From the NCBI GenBank assembly GCA_021775655.1, contig JAJFHK010000302.1, positions 1-6,856 of the forward strand: a DNA stretch of 6,856 nt. Direction: 5' to 3'. Shown here piece by piece: positions 1-4,761 of this stretch. The first letter of the stretch is position 1, and every line of letters starts with the position of its first letter. This DNA comes from Filomicrobium sp. Its GTDB lineage: Bacteria > Pseudomonadota > Alphaproteobacteria > Rhizobiales > Hyphomicrobiaceae. The position numbers and the translations under genes were made by a program. The notes beneath the pieces are model-generated. The model saw only the letters and a list, made by a program, of their open reading frames with translations. It was not told the DNA's origin and ran no database searches.

Positions 1-452
1 GGCGTCTCTATCGACCCATCGGCACGCACGCGCTCGTCAGCACCAATAACCTTCGAATAGAGCATCGACGGCTTGACGATCCGCCGCGCAAAGATATCGG
101 GGCGCGCCTGATAACCGATTTCCAAATGGTCTTCGAGCCCCGCCGTCGTCACAAGCAGCGTCGACTCGCCCTTGCGTTCCAGCAATGCGTTGGTCGCAAC
201 CGTCGTACCCATCTTGACGTTGGCGATACGCTGCGAGGGCAGGGCTTCTCCTTGCGCCACGCCCAGCAAACGGCGGATACCTTCGAGCGCCGCATCCTCA
301 TAAGCACCTGGGTTTTCGGAAAGCACCTTGCGCGCGTGCTTGCGCCCTGCGGGGTCGACACCAACGATGTCGGTAAAGGTTCCGCCCCTGTCGATCCAGA
401 ACCGCCACTTGCCATCGGCTAGGCTATCGGAATTCGCAGCATCTTCAGCCAT
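1..452 (-). CDS. 5-oxoprolinase (ATP-hydrolysing), N-terminal part, cut by the window edge
   Basis: This is the first 150 codons of a hydantoinase A/5-oxoprolinase family protein, continuing off the left edge. The family's full-length 5-oxoprolinase opens 5-oxo-L-proline to L-glutamate with ATP in the cytosol. The N-terminal ASKHA-type nucleotide-binding signature [11 protein letters not shown] is at residues 18-28, and the second family motif [15 protein letters not shown] is at residues 81-95. The stretch [19 protein letters not shown] (about 45-63) and [14 protein letters not shown] (about 112-125) are more typical of 5-oxoprolinase than of N-methylhydantoinase subunit A. I chose the ATG at 452 because the conserved domain begins about 15 residues later and GGGCGAG lies a short way upstream, although that ribosome site is weak. 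The codon use is GC-rich, unlike the block after 1058. Whether this is the single-chain form of about 1200 residues or a separate A subunit cannot be seen here. Confidence 0.9.
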   Translation of the reverse strand, partial: MAEDAANSDSLADGKWRFWIDRGGTFTDIVGVDPAGRKHARKVLSENPGAYEDAALEGIRRLLGVAQGEALPSQRIANVKMGTTVATNALLERKGESTLLVTTAGLEDHLEIGYQARPDIFARRIVKPSMLYSKVIGADERVRADGSIET

Positions 453-480
453 TCGCTCGCACTCGCCCCTTCGCGCGCCG

Positions 481-510
481 ATTGTGGGCGCAAGGTTCAA
501 AATAGGTCAA
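481..510 (-). promoter_or_regulatory. Possible sigma-70 promoter of the oxoprolinase gene
   Basis: On the minus strand TTGACC (505-510) and CACAAT (481-486) are separated by 18 bp. This would place transcription start about 20 nt before the ATG at 452. The -35 matches well and the -10 matches 4 of 6 consensus bases. It is a consensus match only. Confidence 0.3.
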
Positions 511-564
511 CGAGTTGAGCTAAGTGGACAGTATCAGCCCGTCAATTGCAGGCTGCATCTATTG

Positions 565-699
565 CTAGCGCGCGTCGGTCTGGACAATGCCAAAAGCAGC
601 TTCGCCAATGAAGCCGTTAATCAGCACTTCGGTTCGTCCGCCATTAGACCAAAAAGCAAGCACCGCCGCTGCAGCGACTGCTACGAGAAGGCTTTTCAA
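565..699 (-). CDS. Possible small exported or membrane peptide, 44 aa, TTG start
   Basis: Reading from a TTG at 699 to TAG at 565-567 gives a 44-residue peptide. It begins with K2 and then a hydrophobic run LLVAVAAAAVLAFW (residues 4-17), which looks like a signal peptide or one membrane helix. A short polar/hydrophobic tail rich in Gly, Ile and Val follows (GGRTEVLINGFIGEAAFGIV). The main argument for coding is the very strong ribosome site GGGAGGGAGG, whose GGAGG ends 6 nt before the TTG. A TATAAG box (minus strand, 799-804) about 100 nt upstream could be a -10, but no good -35 accompanies it. I recognise no family. It stands between the divergent edge of the oxoprolinase gene and the accessory block, on the same strand as oxoprolinase, with 112 bp between its stop and that gene's start. 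It could also be the remnant of a longer exported protein. Confidence 0.45.
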   Translation of the reverse strand: MKSLLVAVAAAAVLAFWSNGGRTEVLINGFIGEAAFGIVQTDAR

Positions 700-705
700 C
701 TTATA

Positions 706-710
706 CCTCC
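706..710 (-). promoter_or_regulatory. Strong Shine-Dalgarno site deciding a TTG start
   Basis: On the minus strand GGAGG sits within GGGGAGGGAGG, 6 nt before the TTG at 699. It is one of the best ribosome-binding sites in the window, and it is the reason for calling the small ORF. Confidence 0.5.
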
Positions 711-1014
711 CTCCCCACACGACTTAATTCGGCGGGGACACACATTTCCTCCAAATGCAGCCCTGACGGCGTTGGTGCTCCCACAAGCACTCGCCACTCT
801 TATACTTTGGGCTCACTGCACTTTAAGTCCGCTATAGTTGCCGCGTCAACGCGGCACTCCAAGTTGTCCTATGACTTTTCAGCAATCTGAAGAGATATTG
901 CTCACGGGGTCTCGGGTGAGCCAACTCTGTGGATGTCTATCGGTCAGTTTTGTCCATGGCGCTGGCAACGACGCTGATTGAAGACAGGACGGAAATTCTT
1001 GGAAGCGAAGCAGG
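711..1014. other. Gene-poor stretch with small inverted repeats
   Basis: I see no convincing gene on either strand here. It holds a perfect 18-bp palindrome (839-856) and a short hairpin GCTCAC...GTGAGC (900-905 with 916-921). Open frames across it lack ribosome sites and a protein-like composition. It probably carries the upstream region of the small TTG ORF and a spacer next to the insertion boundary. Confidence 0.4.
839..856. repeat. Perfect 18-bp palindrome
   Basis: TGCCGCGT and its exact reverse complement ACGCGGCA are separated by 2 bp. There is no T-run on either side, so it does not look like an intrinsic terminator. The tight spacing suits a dimeric DNA-binding protein site, but no regulator is implicated. 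It is about 140 bp upstream of the small TTG ORF. Confidence 0.5.
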
Positions 1015-1092
1015 TAGGATTTAGGTGGTGCTCTTGCTACGCAATACCGTCCCTCGCCGGCATTGCGTAGCAAACGCACCACCTGAATCCTA
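1015..1092. repeat. 78-bp near-perfect palindrome with an 8-bp core
   Basis: The arms 1015-1045 and 1062-1092 are 31 bp each and match at 28 positions. The inner CCG (1047-1049) pairs with CGG (1058-1060), leaving the central 8 bases TCCCTCGC (1050-1057) unpaired. The inner arms read TTGCTACGCAATACCG and, inverted, CGGCATTGCGTAGCAA. Half of this structure recurs at 4725-4756. It could be a dispersed REP/MITE-like palindrome, a transposon end abutting an inverted copy of itself, or a recombination site. As RNA it would form a very stable hairpin, but no U-tail follows directly. Confidence 0.85.
1058..1081 (+). repeat. Left 24-bp terminal inverted repeat (candidate)
   Basis: It begins CGGCATTGCGTAGCAA and ends CGCACCA. 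It is identical over 24 bases to the reverse complement of 4725-4748, and it is preceded directly by TCCCTCGC. Confidence 0.65.
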
Positions 1093-1125
1093 AGTGATTT
1101 CAGCGTCTTTTTCTAAGATGGGCGC

Positions 1126-1554
1126 ATGGCAGACCCATCTATTCAGAACTTAGTCGTTGAACGTAGGGCGCTGCGAAACCGTATTTCTCGACTAAACCGT
1201 GAGTTGGCGGCAACTCAAAGCCGTTTGGCTCTCTGTGAAGTCAAGTTGATCTGCCACGGGTACGACATCAAAGCTGCGGATGCGCGAACACATCCGAAGA
1301 AATGGTTCGCAGGTCGAAATCTTTGGCGACGTGCAATCAGGCTATTACGTTCCGAAGCACAACCCATGACGGAACTTGAAATTGCTACTCAGCTAGCATC
1401 AGAAGACGGCCAAGATCTCAACACTCCATACCGAAAGCGAACAGCACAAAGAAGGGTAAACCGCGCGCTCTATCGGGCACTTAATAAGCCGGGGTTTCCG
1501 ATATCGGTTGAAACCGCTGACGGACAACGGTTTTGGAGTCTTGAGACGCCGTAG
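1126..1554 (+). CDS. Unknown protein: coiled coil plus winged-helix-like C-terminus
   Basis: A 142-residue soluble protein that I do not recognise. Residues about 8-40 (from VVERRALRNRISRLNREL on) form a basic heptad-like helix, probably a coiled coil. Residues about 62-140 look like a compact helix-rich domain ending in a beta-hairpin, GFPISVETADGQRFWSLE, which resembles the wing of a winged helix. ELEIATQLA with RTAQRRVNRALYRALNK could be the helix-turn-helix part. The many Arg and Lys residues fit DNA binding. The ATG at 1126 has only a poor ribosome site (AAGATGGG), but no better start exists downstream. The gene begins 34 bp inside the left palindrome and is followed by a strong terminator. 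It converges on the antitoxin gene. Its mixed, lower-GC codons resemble the rest of the accessory block. A role as element regulator or cargo is inference. Confidence 0.7.
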   Translation: MADPSIQNLVVERRALRNRISRLNRELAATQSRLALCEVKLICHGYDIKAADARTHPKKWFAGRNLWRRAIRLLRSEAQPMTELEIATQLASEDGQDLNTPYRKRTAQRRVNRALYRALNKPGFPISVETADGQRFWSLETP

Positions 1555-1601
1555 TCAGGGGATTTCTCGTAGCCGGAGGGCATGGCGGGGAATTGCATTG
1601 G

Positions 1602-1640
1602 AATGCAGGTGCCGTAGTCTGGCACCTGCATTTTGTCTTT
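1602..1640 (+). terminator. Strong intrinsic terminator of the left-hand gene
   Basis: AATGCAGGTGCC (1602-1613) pairs perfectly over 12 bp with GGCACCTGCATT (1621-1632) around a 7-base loop, followed by TTGTCTTT. It ends transcription from the plus-strand gene just before the convergent antitoxin stop at 1646. Read from the other strand there is no T-run, so it may stop the toxin-antitoxin transcript less well. Confidence 0.85.
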
Positions 1641-1645
1641 AGTGT

Positions 1646-1936
1646 TTACGCCGTCAGCACTTTTTGCACTTCATTGGGCAGCTTCTCAATCACCTTCAAA
1701 AAGTTCCGATTGACGCCACTAGGCTGACGGCGGCCTTGTTCCCAATTACGAAGAGTAGCAAGAACAAACCCAAATCGGTCGGCGAACTCTGTCTGCGACA
1801 GACCCATGCGCATCCTAACCGCCTTGACGTCGACTGGGCACTCTACGCGTACTATGCTGACAACGCGCTCTGCGTTATCTCCTTGCGCATGTCTAACCGC
1901 GTCTCGTAGTCCCTCTATCAAGCTGTTGTCTGTCAT
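1646..1936 (-). CDS. HigA-type antitoxin, Xre/HTH_3 family
   Basis: A 96-residue antitoxin of a type II pair. The N-terminal half (1-33) would contact the toxin or dimerise. Residues about 34-72 form an Xre-like helix-turn-helix, with VKAVRMRMGLSQTEFADRFG followed by ATLRNWEQGRRQP, the hallmark of HigA-2/RelB-like antitoxins encoded after the toxin. It neutralises the upstream toxin and should repress the operon through the repeats at 2488-2559. The ATG at 1936 follows the toxin stop by 12 nt, with GGGAG about 6 nt before it, so the two genes are one transcript and probably translationally linked. The toxin-before-antitoxin order is typical of higBA. I use no gene symbol because the family name covers several paralogous types. 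Confidence 0.88.
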   Translation of the reverse strand: MTDNSLIEGLRDAVRHAQGDNAERVVSIVRVECPVDVKAVRMRMGLSQTEFADRFGFVLATLRNWEQGRRQPSGVNRNFLKVIEKLPNEVQKVLTA

Positions 1937-1948
1937 TACCCGCTCCCT

Positions 1949-2428
1949 TCAACGCTTAAAACTTTCGACCTTTACACTTACCTTGGAAGTAGCTTTGCTG
2001 CCCTCTATAACGCGTAAATGAGCCCGCCGTTTCACTGGGTCGGTAAGGTCCGACTTGATGGCGGCAATTGCGGCTCGCGCCTCTTTCTTTTCCTTAGCGC
2101 TGAGCGTTTCTTTTTCGTTCTTTGCGTAAACTCCCATGAGGTACAGCGGAACTTCATCGTCCATATAGTAATAGATGACTCTCGCGCCGCCACGCTTGCC
2201 CTTGTTGTTGTCCCTGGCCCAGCGGAACTTTCGAAGACCGCCGGTGCCTGGGATCAAGTTCCCCAGCTCCCTGATCTGCGCAACTTCCTCTTTCAGTTGC
2301 TTCTTTTCTGCTTCGCTGAGTAGCTTTTTTGCTGCTCGTGTAAATGGTTGCGTCTCCACAACGAATATTTCTACCCATTGCGGCTCGTCTTGGCCCGCTT
2401 TGGATGCAGACGCTTCTGTTTCGGCCAT
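1949..2428 (-). CDS. RelE/ParE-superfamily toxin (HigB-like) with a C-terminal extension
   Basis: A 159-residue toxin that in this family acts as a ribosome-dependent mRNA interferase in the cytosol. The core is residues about 19-124. It holds FVVETQPFTRAAKKLLSE (22-39), the loop LIPGTGGLRKFRWA (58-71), KGKRGGARVIYYY (76-88) with the conserved basic residues, and YLMGVYAKNEKETLS (96-110). This pattern matches the RelE/HigB-2 toxins in which GTGGLRK and RGG.RVIYY are near universal. Usual members have about 100-120 residues. This one has a 17-residue acidic N-terminus and about 35 extra C-terminal residues rich in Lys, Val and Ser. The ATG at 2428 follows GGGGGCTGGAA. The operon promoter and operators lie about 60-130 bp upstream, and the antitoxin follows after 12 nt. 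Confidence 0.88.
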   Translation of the reverse strand: MAETEASASKAGQDEPQWVEIFVVETQPFTRAAKKLLSEAEKKQLKEEVAQIRELGNLIPGTGGLRKFRWARDNNKGKRGGARVIYYYMDDEVPLYLMGVYAKNEKETLSAKEKKEARAAIAAIKSDLTDPVKRRAHLRVIEGSKATSKVSVKVESFKR

Positions 2429-2487
2429 TTCCAGCCCCCGCTGTCGCCGGTTTCAAGGTGCGCCGCCCCCAAAAGCGCTTTTCTCTT

Positions 2488-2559
2488 GAATATACGCCAT
2501 TGACGCAGTAAGTCAATGGCGTACTAAGCCAGTGGCGTACTATGCCACTGACGTACTAA
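2488..2559. repeat. 16-bp-period operator array of the toxin-antitoxin operon
   Basis: CGTACTAA, CGTACTAT and CGTACTAA start at 2520, 2536 and 2552, exactly 16 bp apart. A weaker unit starts at 2504 (12 of 16 matches to the next), and a further one possibly at 2488. The array contains perfect inverted repeats: GCCATTGAC (2496-2504) with GTCAATGGC (2512-2520), and CAGTGGC (2530-2536) with GCCACTG (2544-2550). TGGC-7 bp-GCCA occurs twice. Spaced palindromes upstream of a toxin gene suit cooperative binding of the Xre antitoxin or the toxin-antitoxin complex. Confidence 0.75.
2489..2516 (-). promoter_or_regulatory. Promoter of the toxin-antitoxin operon
   Basis: On the minus strand TTGACT (2511-2516) and TATATT (2489-2494) are 16 bp apart, a near-consensus sigma-70 promoter. 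Its -35 and spacer lie within the first perfect palindrome, so a bound repressor would block RNA polymerase. Transcription would start near the palindrome AAAAGCGCTTTT (2471-2482), giving a leader of about 50 nt before the toxin ATG. Confidence 0.65.
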
Positions 2560-2566
2560 CAATTTG

Positions 2567-3541
2567 TTAATTTTGTGTCCGCTGCCAGTATCCTTTCCAC
2601 TGACGCGAGACCGGATGAGCCAGACCTAGAGCAACAACCTTGCGCGCTAGCGTTCCGTTATCCTTGCGGCGGTTGTCTTCAAGCCAAGCGGCGTGCGCTG
2701 CGTAGGCGTGCAGGTAGCGCGCCGAGACGTGGTGGTGCTGGCCGGCGACCATCTTCCGCAACCTCGAAAAATACGACTCAGCTTGATTCGTGCAGGTTCC
2801 ATTGAGGCTGTAGGCTTCGCTATGGTTGATCCGCTTCGTTGGATAGCGGGCTTCCAGCACATCCCAATGCGAGGCTTCGTCAGCGTGGATCTCGGTCCCA
2901 GTTTTTACCTGCTGTGAAACCGTTTCAATGCCGTCGGACTCGTGACGGTGGACGCTGGTCAGTGTGCGTCCGCCGCGCTCACGGGCAACCACAACAGCGC
3001 GGCGCTTGCCGGTCTGGTTTTCAACGAGGCGGCGATCTTTTCGTGACGTTTTCACGTTTTCAGGGCGAACATGTCCGCCGAAATAGGCTCCATCGACTTC
3101 AACCGTTCCATCGAGAATGACGCCCCATGACTCAGCCGACATCGACTCGCGCAGCTTGTGCGAGAGCACCCAAGCCGTCTTGTGCTGCACGTCGAGATCG
3201 CGTGCGAGTTGAAGAGCGGAAACACCCTTGGCAGAGTTCACGACAATCGCAATCGCACCGAGAATATCCGTGAAGGAAAGTTTCCGGCTGGCGAAAATCG
3301 TGTCGCTGGTGACGCTGAACTGACGATGGCACGCCTTGCACTTGAACTTGCGGCGCGTCGTGATCGTGTAAGCCTCATCATGTTCGCACTTTGGGCACAC
3401 GGGCCTGCCGCCCGTCTGCGGCCAGCGAAGCTCGCAGAACAGCGCATAAGCCTTGTCCTCACCCATCGTGAAGACGTCCTTCAGCGAGAGCGTGCGGGCC
3501 TTGGCAAGCAGCAGAAATGGGGTCGCTTGTTTCTTGCACAT
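2567..3541 (-). CDS. IS1595-family (ISXO2-like) transposase
   Basis: A 324-residue transposase of the usual IS1595 length and order. An N-terminal zinc ribbon has C49, C52, C68 and C71 (CPKC and CKAC). A helix-turn-helix-like part follows (about 90-130, KGVSALQLARDLDVQHKTAW), then the DDE-type RNase H-like domain. Candidate catalytic residues are D150 in VEVDGAYFGG, D221 in IHADEASHW and E255 in TNQAESYFSRLRK, all in family context. I chose the ATG at 3541, not the in-frame ATG at 3646, because GGAGA lies 7 nt before it, the longer form would add 35 unrelated residues, and 3646 overlaps the divergent gene. No frameshift or stop is seen, so it may be active. Its downstream end abuts the toxin operon's operator array. 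The 5' leader contains a 38-bp dyad that surrounds the ribosome site. Confidence 0.93.
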   Translation of the reverse strand: MCKKQATPFLLLAKARTLSLKDVFTMGEDKAYALFCELRWPQTGGRPVCPKCEHDEAYTITTRRKFKCKACHRQFSVTSDTIFASRKLSFTDILGAIAIVVNSAKGVSALQLARDLDVQHKTAWVLSHKLRESMSAESWGVILDGTVEVDGAYFGGHVRPENVKTSRKDRRLVENQTGKRRAVVVARERGGRTLTSVHRHESDGIETVSQQVKTGTEIHADEASHWDVLEARYPTKRINHSEAYSLNGTCTNQAESYFSRLRKMVAGQHHHVSARYLHAYAAHAAWLEDNRRKDNGTLARKVVALGLAHPVSRQWKGYWQRTQN

Positions 3542-3579
3542 CGTACTGTCTCCGTTACGTATGTAACGTAGATAGTACG
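3542..3579 (-). promoter_or_regulatory. 38-bp dyad covering the transposase ribosome site
   Basis: The order is CGTACT, 5 bp, CGTTAC, 4 bp, GTAACG, 5 bp, AGTACG, symmetrical about 3560/3561. Its edge touches the transposase ATG. In the mRNA the Shine-Dalgarno GGAG lies between the two stem halves, so the hairpin could limit translation. As DNA it could be a repressor site, since a weak TTGTAC/TATCTA promoter pair with a 17-bp spacer (minus strand, 3592-3597 and 3569-3574) overlaps it. Which of the two applies cannot be decided by eye. Confidence 0.6.
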
Positions 3580-3590
3580 TAGATGCACTA

Positions 3591-3619
3591 TGTACAAGGG
3601 CAAAAGTATCGCCTATATT
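3591..3619 (+). promoter_or_regulatory. Probable promoter of the DUF6471-like gene
   Basis: TGTACA (3591-3596) and TATATT (3614-3619) are separated by 17 bp. They lie about 27 nt upstream of the ATG at 3646, leaving room for a short leader with GAGGA. It faces away from the transposase. Confidence 0.45.
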
Positions 3620-3645
3620 ACTTTTATCGCTGCTGAGGATACACA

Positions 3646-3873
3646 ATGCCCGAGAAAACCGACTTCGAGGCCAAGGTCGCCAACATGCTCAAGGCCGAAC
3701 TCAAGCGAAAAGGCGTCACCTACTCCCAGCTCGTTGAGAAGCTGGCCGAGATAGGCGTTGACGAGAAGGAAGTGAACGTTCGAAACAAGCTGGCACGAGG
3801 GAAATTCTCAGCAGCGTTTATGGTGGCATGTCTTACCGCAATAGGGGCGTCGACTTTGCGATTGGCTGACTAG
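3646..3873 (+). CDS. Small DUF6471-like protein, divergent from the transposase
   Basis: A 75-residue helical protein. The pattern of residues 12-37 (NMLKAELKRKGVTYSQLVEK, then LAEIGV), followed by NVRNKLARGKFSAAFMVACLTAIG and a terminal LRL, matches the small DUF6471 domain as I know it. That domain resembles a lambda-repressor-like helix-turn-helix, with a recognition helix near VNVRNKLARGKFS (residues 43-55). Its molecular role is not established. Genes of this type often occur beside IS1595-like transposases in my recollection, which fits the divergent position here. The ATG has GAGGA 6 nt upstream. The last 41 bp overlap the convergent membrane gene, with no terminator between them. It may regulate transposition through the shared upstream region (inference). 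Confidence 0.72.
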   Translation: MPEKTDFEAKVANMLKAELKRKGVTYSQLVEKLAEIGVDEKEVNVRNKLARGKFSAAFMVACLTAIGASTLRLAD

Positions 3874-4606
3874 GGGGTGCGCCGCGCTTCTTGAGATAGG
3901 AGTCGATCCGCATGAGTTCTGCGCGCATAGAGATCCGCGCTTCATGAATGTCTACTCGCGCCTTGTTCCACTGGTCGAAGAAGCGGAGGATTTCTCGTCC
4001 AAATTCTGACGAATAGTCATCGACCTTCTTGATATCGTAGTCGCTCGGAGTCCATGCTTTGTGAAGTTTTAGATCGCTCTCTCGTCTGAGTGATCTCTCA
4101 ATAACAACGTCTAAACGCCCTAGACAATCCGTTATCTCCTTGAGTGCTACCAACAAGTTACTCTCGTCTTGAAGCGTGGCTTCATCTGGATTGAAAGCGT
4201 CCCATTGCTCCAGGAATTTTAGCCTGGACGAATTGTAGTCATTCTTCAACGACTCGAATTTCTTTAGGTCCTCATTGAGGACGTGATAGCGCGCAATCAT
4301 CCTCTCAATTGCAGAGTGGTCCGGCTTCTTTCCAAAGGCATGCTTTATTCGTTCTTCAGCCCAATCCCACAATCCAAAAATTGCGGCGCCAACAGCCACA
4401 CCAAATCCAAACGGACCAACAAGAAAGCCCCATGCACTACCGAGCCACTCCATCATTGGGTGTCCCCAAATACGGTCGAGCCCATTGTCAGCAGCCCAGT
4501 TCTCAATATTGAACCGCAAAAGCGTTCGAGTAGCGTCCGCAATGACGAAACCCAGGTAGGTAAGAATAAAGATAATCGCTGTCTTCCAGCGGTTCTTCTT
4601 GAGCAA
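3833..4606 (-). CDS. Unknown two-TM membrane protein with a helical cytoplasmic tail, TTG start
   Basis: A 257-residue protein of no family I recognise. Positively charged residues (KKNRWK) precede TM1 at about 8-24 (TAIIFILTYLGFVIADA). A second hydrophobic segment rich in glycine is at about 54-80 (LGSAWGFLVGPFGFGVAVGA on to IFGLW). The remaining 175 residues are charged and mostly helical, with coiled-coil character at about 96-135 and 200-240. I prefer the TTG at 4606 because GGAGG lies 7 nt upstream and the product then starts directly at a membrane helix. A longer frame with ATG at 4684 has no ribosome site. AT-rich codons set it apart from the flanking chromosome. Its 3' end overlaps the convergent DUF6471-like gene by 41 bp. 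It sits just inside the right inverted repeat, so it is probably cargo. The layout resembles small membrane effectors of mobile elements, but no function can be assigned. Confidence 0.75.
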   Translation of the reverse strand: MLKKNRWKTAIIFILTYLGFVIADATRTLLRFNIENWAADNGLDRIWGHPMMEWLGSAWGFLVGPFGFGVAVGAAIFGLWDWAEERIKHAFGKKPDHSAIERMIARYHVLNEDLKKFESLKNDYNSSRLKFLEQWDAFNPDEATLQDESNLLVALKEITDCLGRLDVVIERSLRRESDLKLHKAWTPSDYDIKKVDDYSSEFGREILRFFDQWNKARVDIHEARISMRAELMRIDSYLKKRGAPPSQPIAKSTPLLR

Positions 4607-4613
4607 GATATGG

Positions 4614-4618
4614 CCTCC
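4614..4618 (-). promoter_or_regulatory. Shine-Dalgarno site deciding the TTG start of the membrane protein
   Basis: GGAGG on the minus strand lies 7 nt before TTG at 4606. The upstream in-frame ATG at 4684 lacks any such site, which moves the start 78 bp downstream. Confidence 0.65.
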
Positions 4619-4724
4619 CGACTCACCCCTGAGCCGAAGGACGATAGCATTTTCCGGCACAAGGTCATGATTTGACCCCCGCATCGCCGGTCGAAAAACT
4701 TTTTGGGATCCCGCTTGAAGAGCT

Positions 4725-4748
4725 TGGTGCGTTTGCTACGCAATGCCG
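4725..4748 (-). repeat. Right 24-bp terminal inverted repeat (candidate)
   Basis: On the minus strand it is identical over 24 bases to 1058-1081. It is followed on the plus strand by TCCCTCGC (4749-4756). With that octamer it is also a 29-of-32 direct repeat of 1026-1057. GGTGCG (4726-4731) and CGCACC (4754-4759) can pair around it. Confidence 0.65.
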
Positions 4749-4761
4749 TCCCTCGCACCTC

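Larger units (their letters stand above)
1050..4756. mobile_element. Candidate IS1595-type transposon with passenger genes, including 8-bp direct repeats
   Basis: The element proper would be 1058-4748, bounded by perfect 24-bp inverted repeats, with the direct repeat TCCCTCGC at 1050-1057 and 4749-4756 as target duplication. Identity between the two ends stops sharply on both the inner and outer side. Inside are an unknown small protein, a toxin-antitoxin operon, an IS1595-family transposase, a DUF6471-like protein and a membrane protein. The IS1595 family is known for 8-bp target duplications and for some members with passenger genes. The 41-bp overlap of intact genes at 3833-3873 shows that no element end lies between the transposase partner and the membrane gene. 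Against this, the left repeat is also one arm of a larger palindrome, so the 8 bp may simply be its centre. The end sequences have not been compared with known IS1595 ends. Confidence 0.45.

Noticed and set aside
328..837. A 169-codon plus-strand open frame
   Set aside because: It begins antisense within the oxoprolinase coding region, has no ribosome site, and its residue pattern is protein-unlike. The minus-strand oxoprolinase and the TTG ORF explain the region better.
879..1082. A 67-codon minus-strand open frame with a GTG start
   Set aside because: It runs through the 78-bp palindrome, has no ribosome site, and its start lies in the repeat arm. It is probably chance.
1015..1092. An intrinsic terminator formed by the large palindrome
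   Set aside because: No T-run directly follows the stem on either strand, and the structure is shared with the far end of the block, which a terminator would not explain.
2496..2558. A CRISPR array, suggested by regular short repeats
   Set aside because: The period is only 16 bp with no distinct spacers, and it sits on a promoter. An operator array explains it better.
3542..3646. A transposase start at the upstream in-frame ATG (3646)
   Set aside because: The added 35 residues do not resemble the family. It overlaps the start of the divergent gene, and the ATG at 3541 has a good ribosome site.
4607..4684. An ATG start at 4684 for the membrane protein
   Set aside because: No Shine-Dalgarno precedes it, while GGAGG stands correctly before the TTG at 4606, which opens directly onto a membrane helix.
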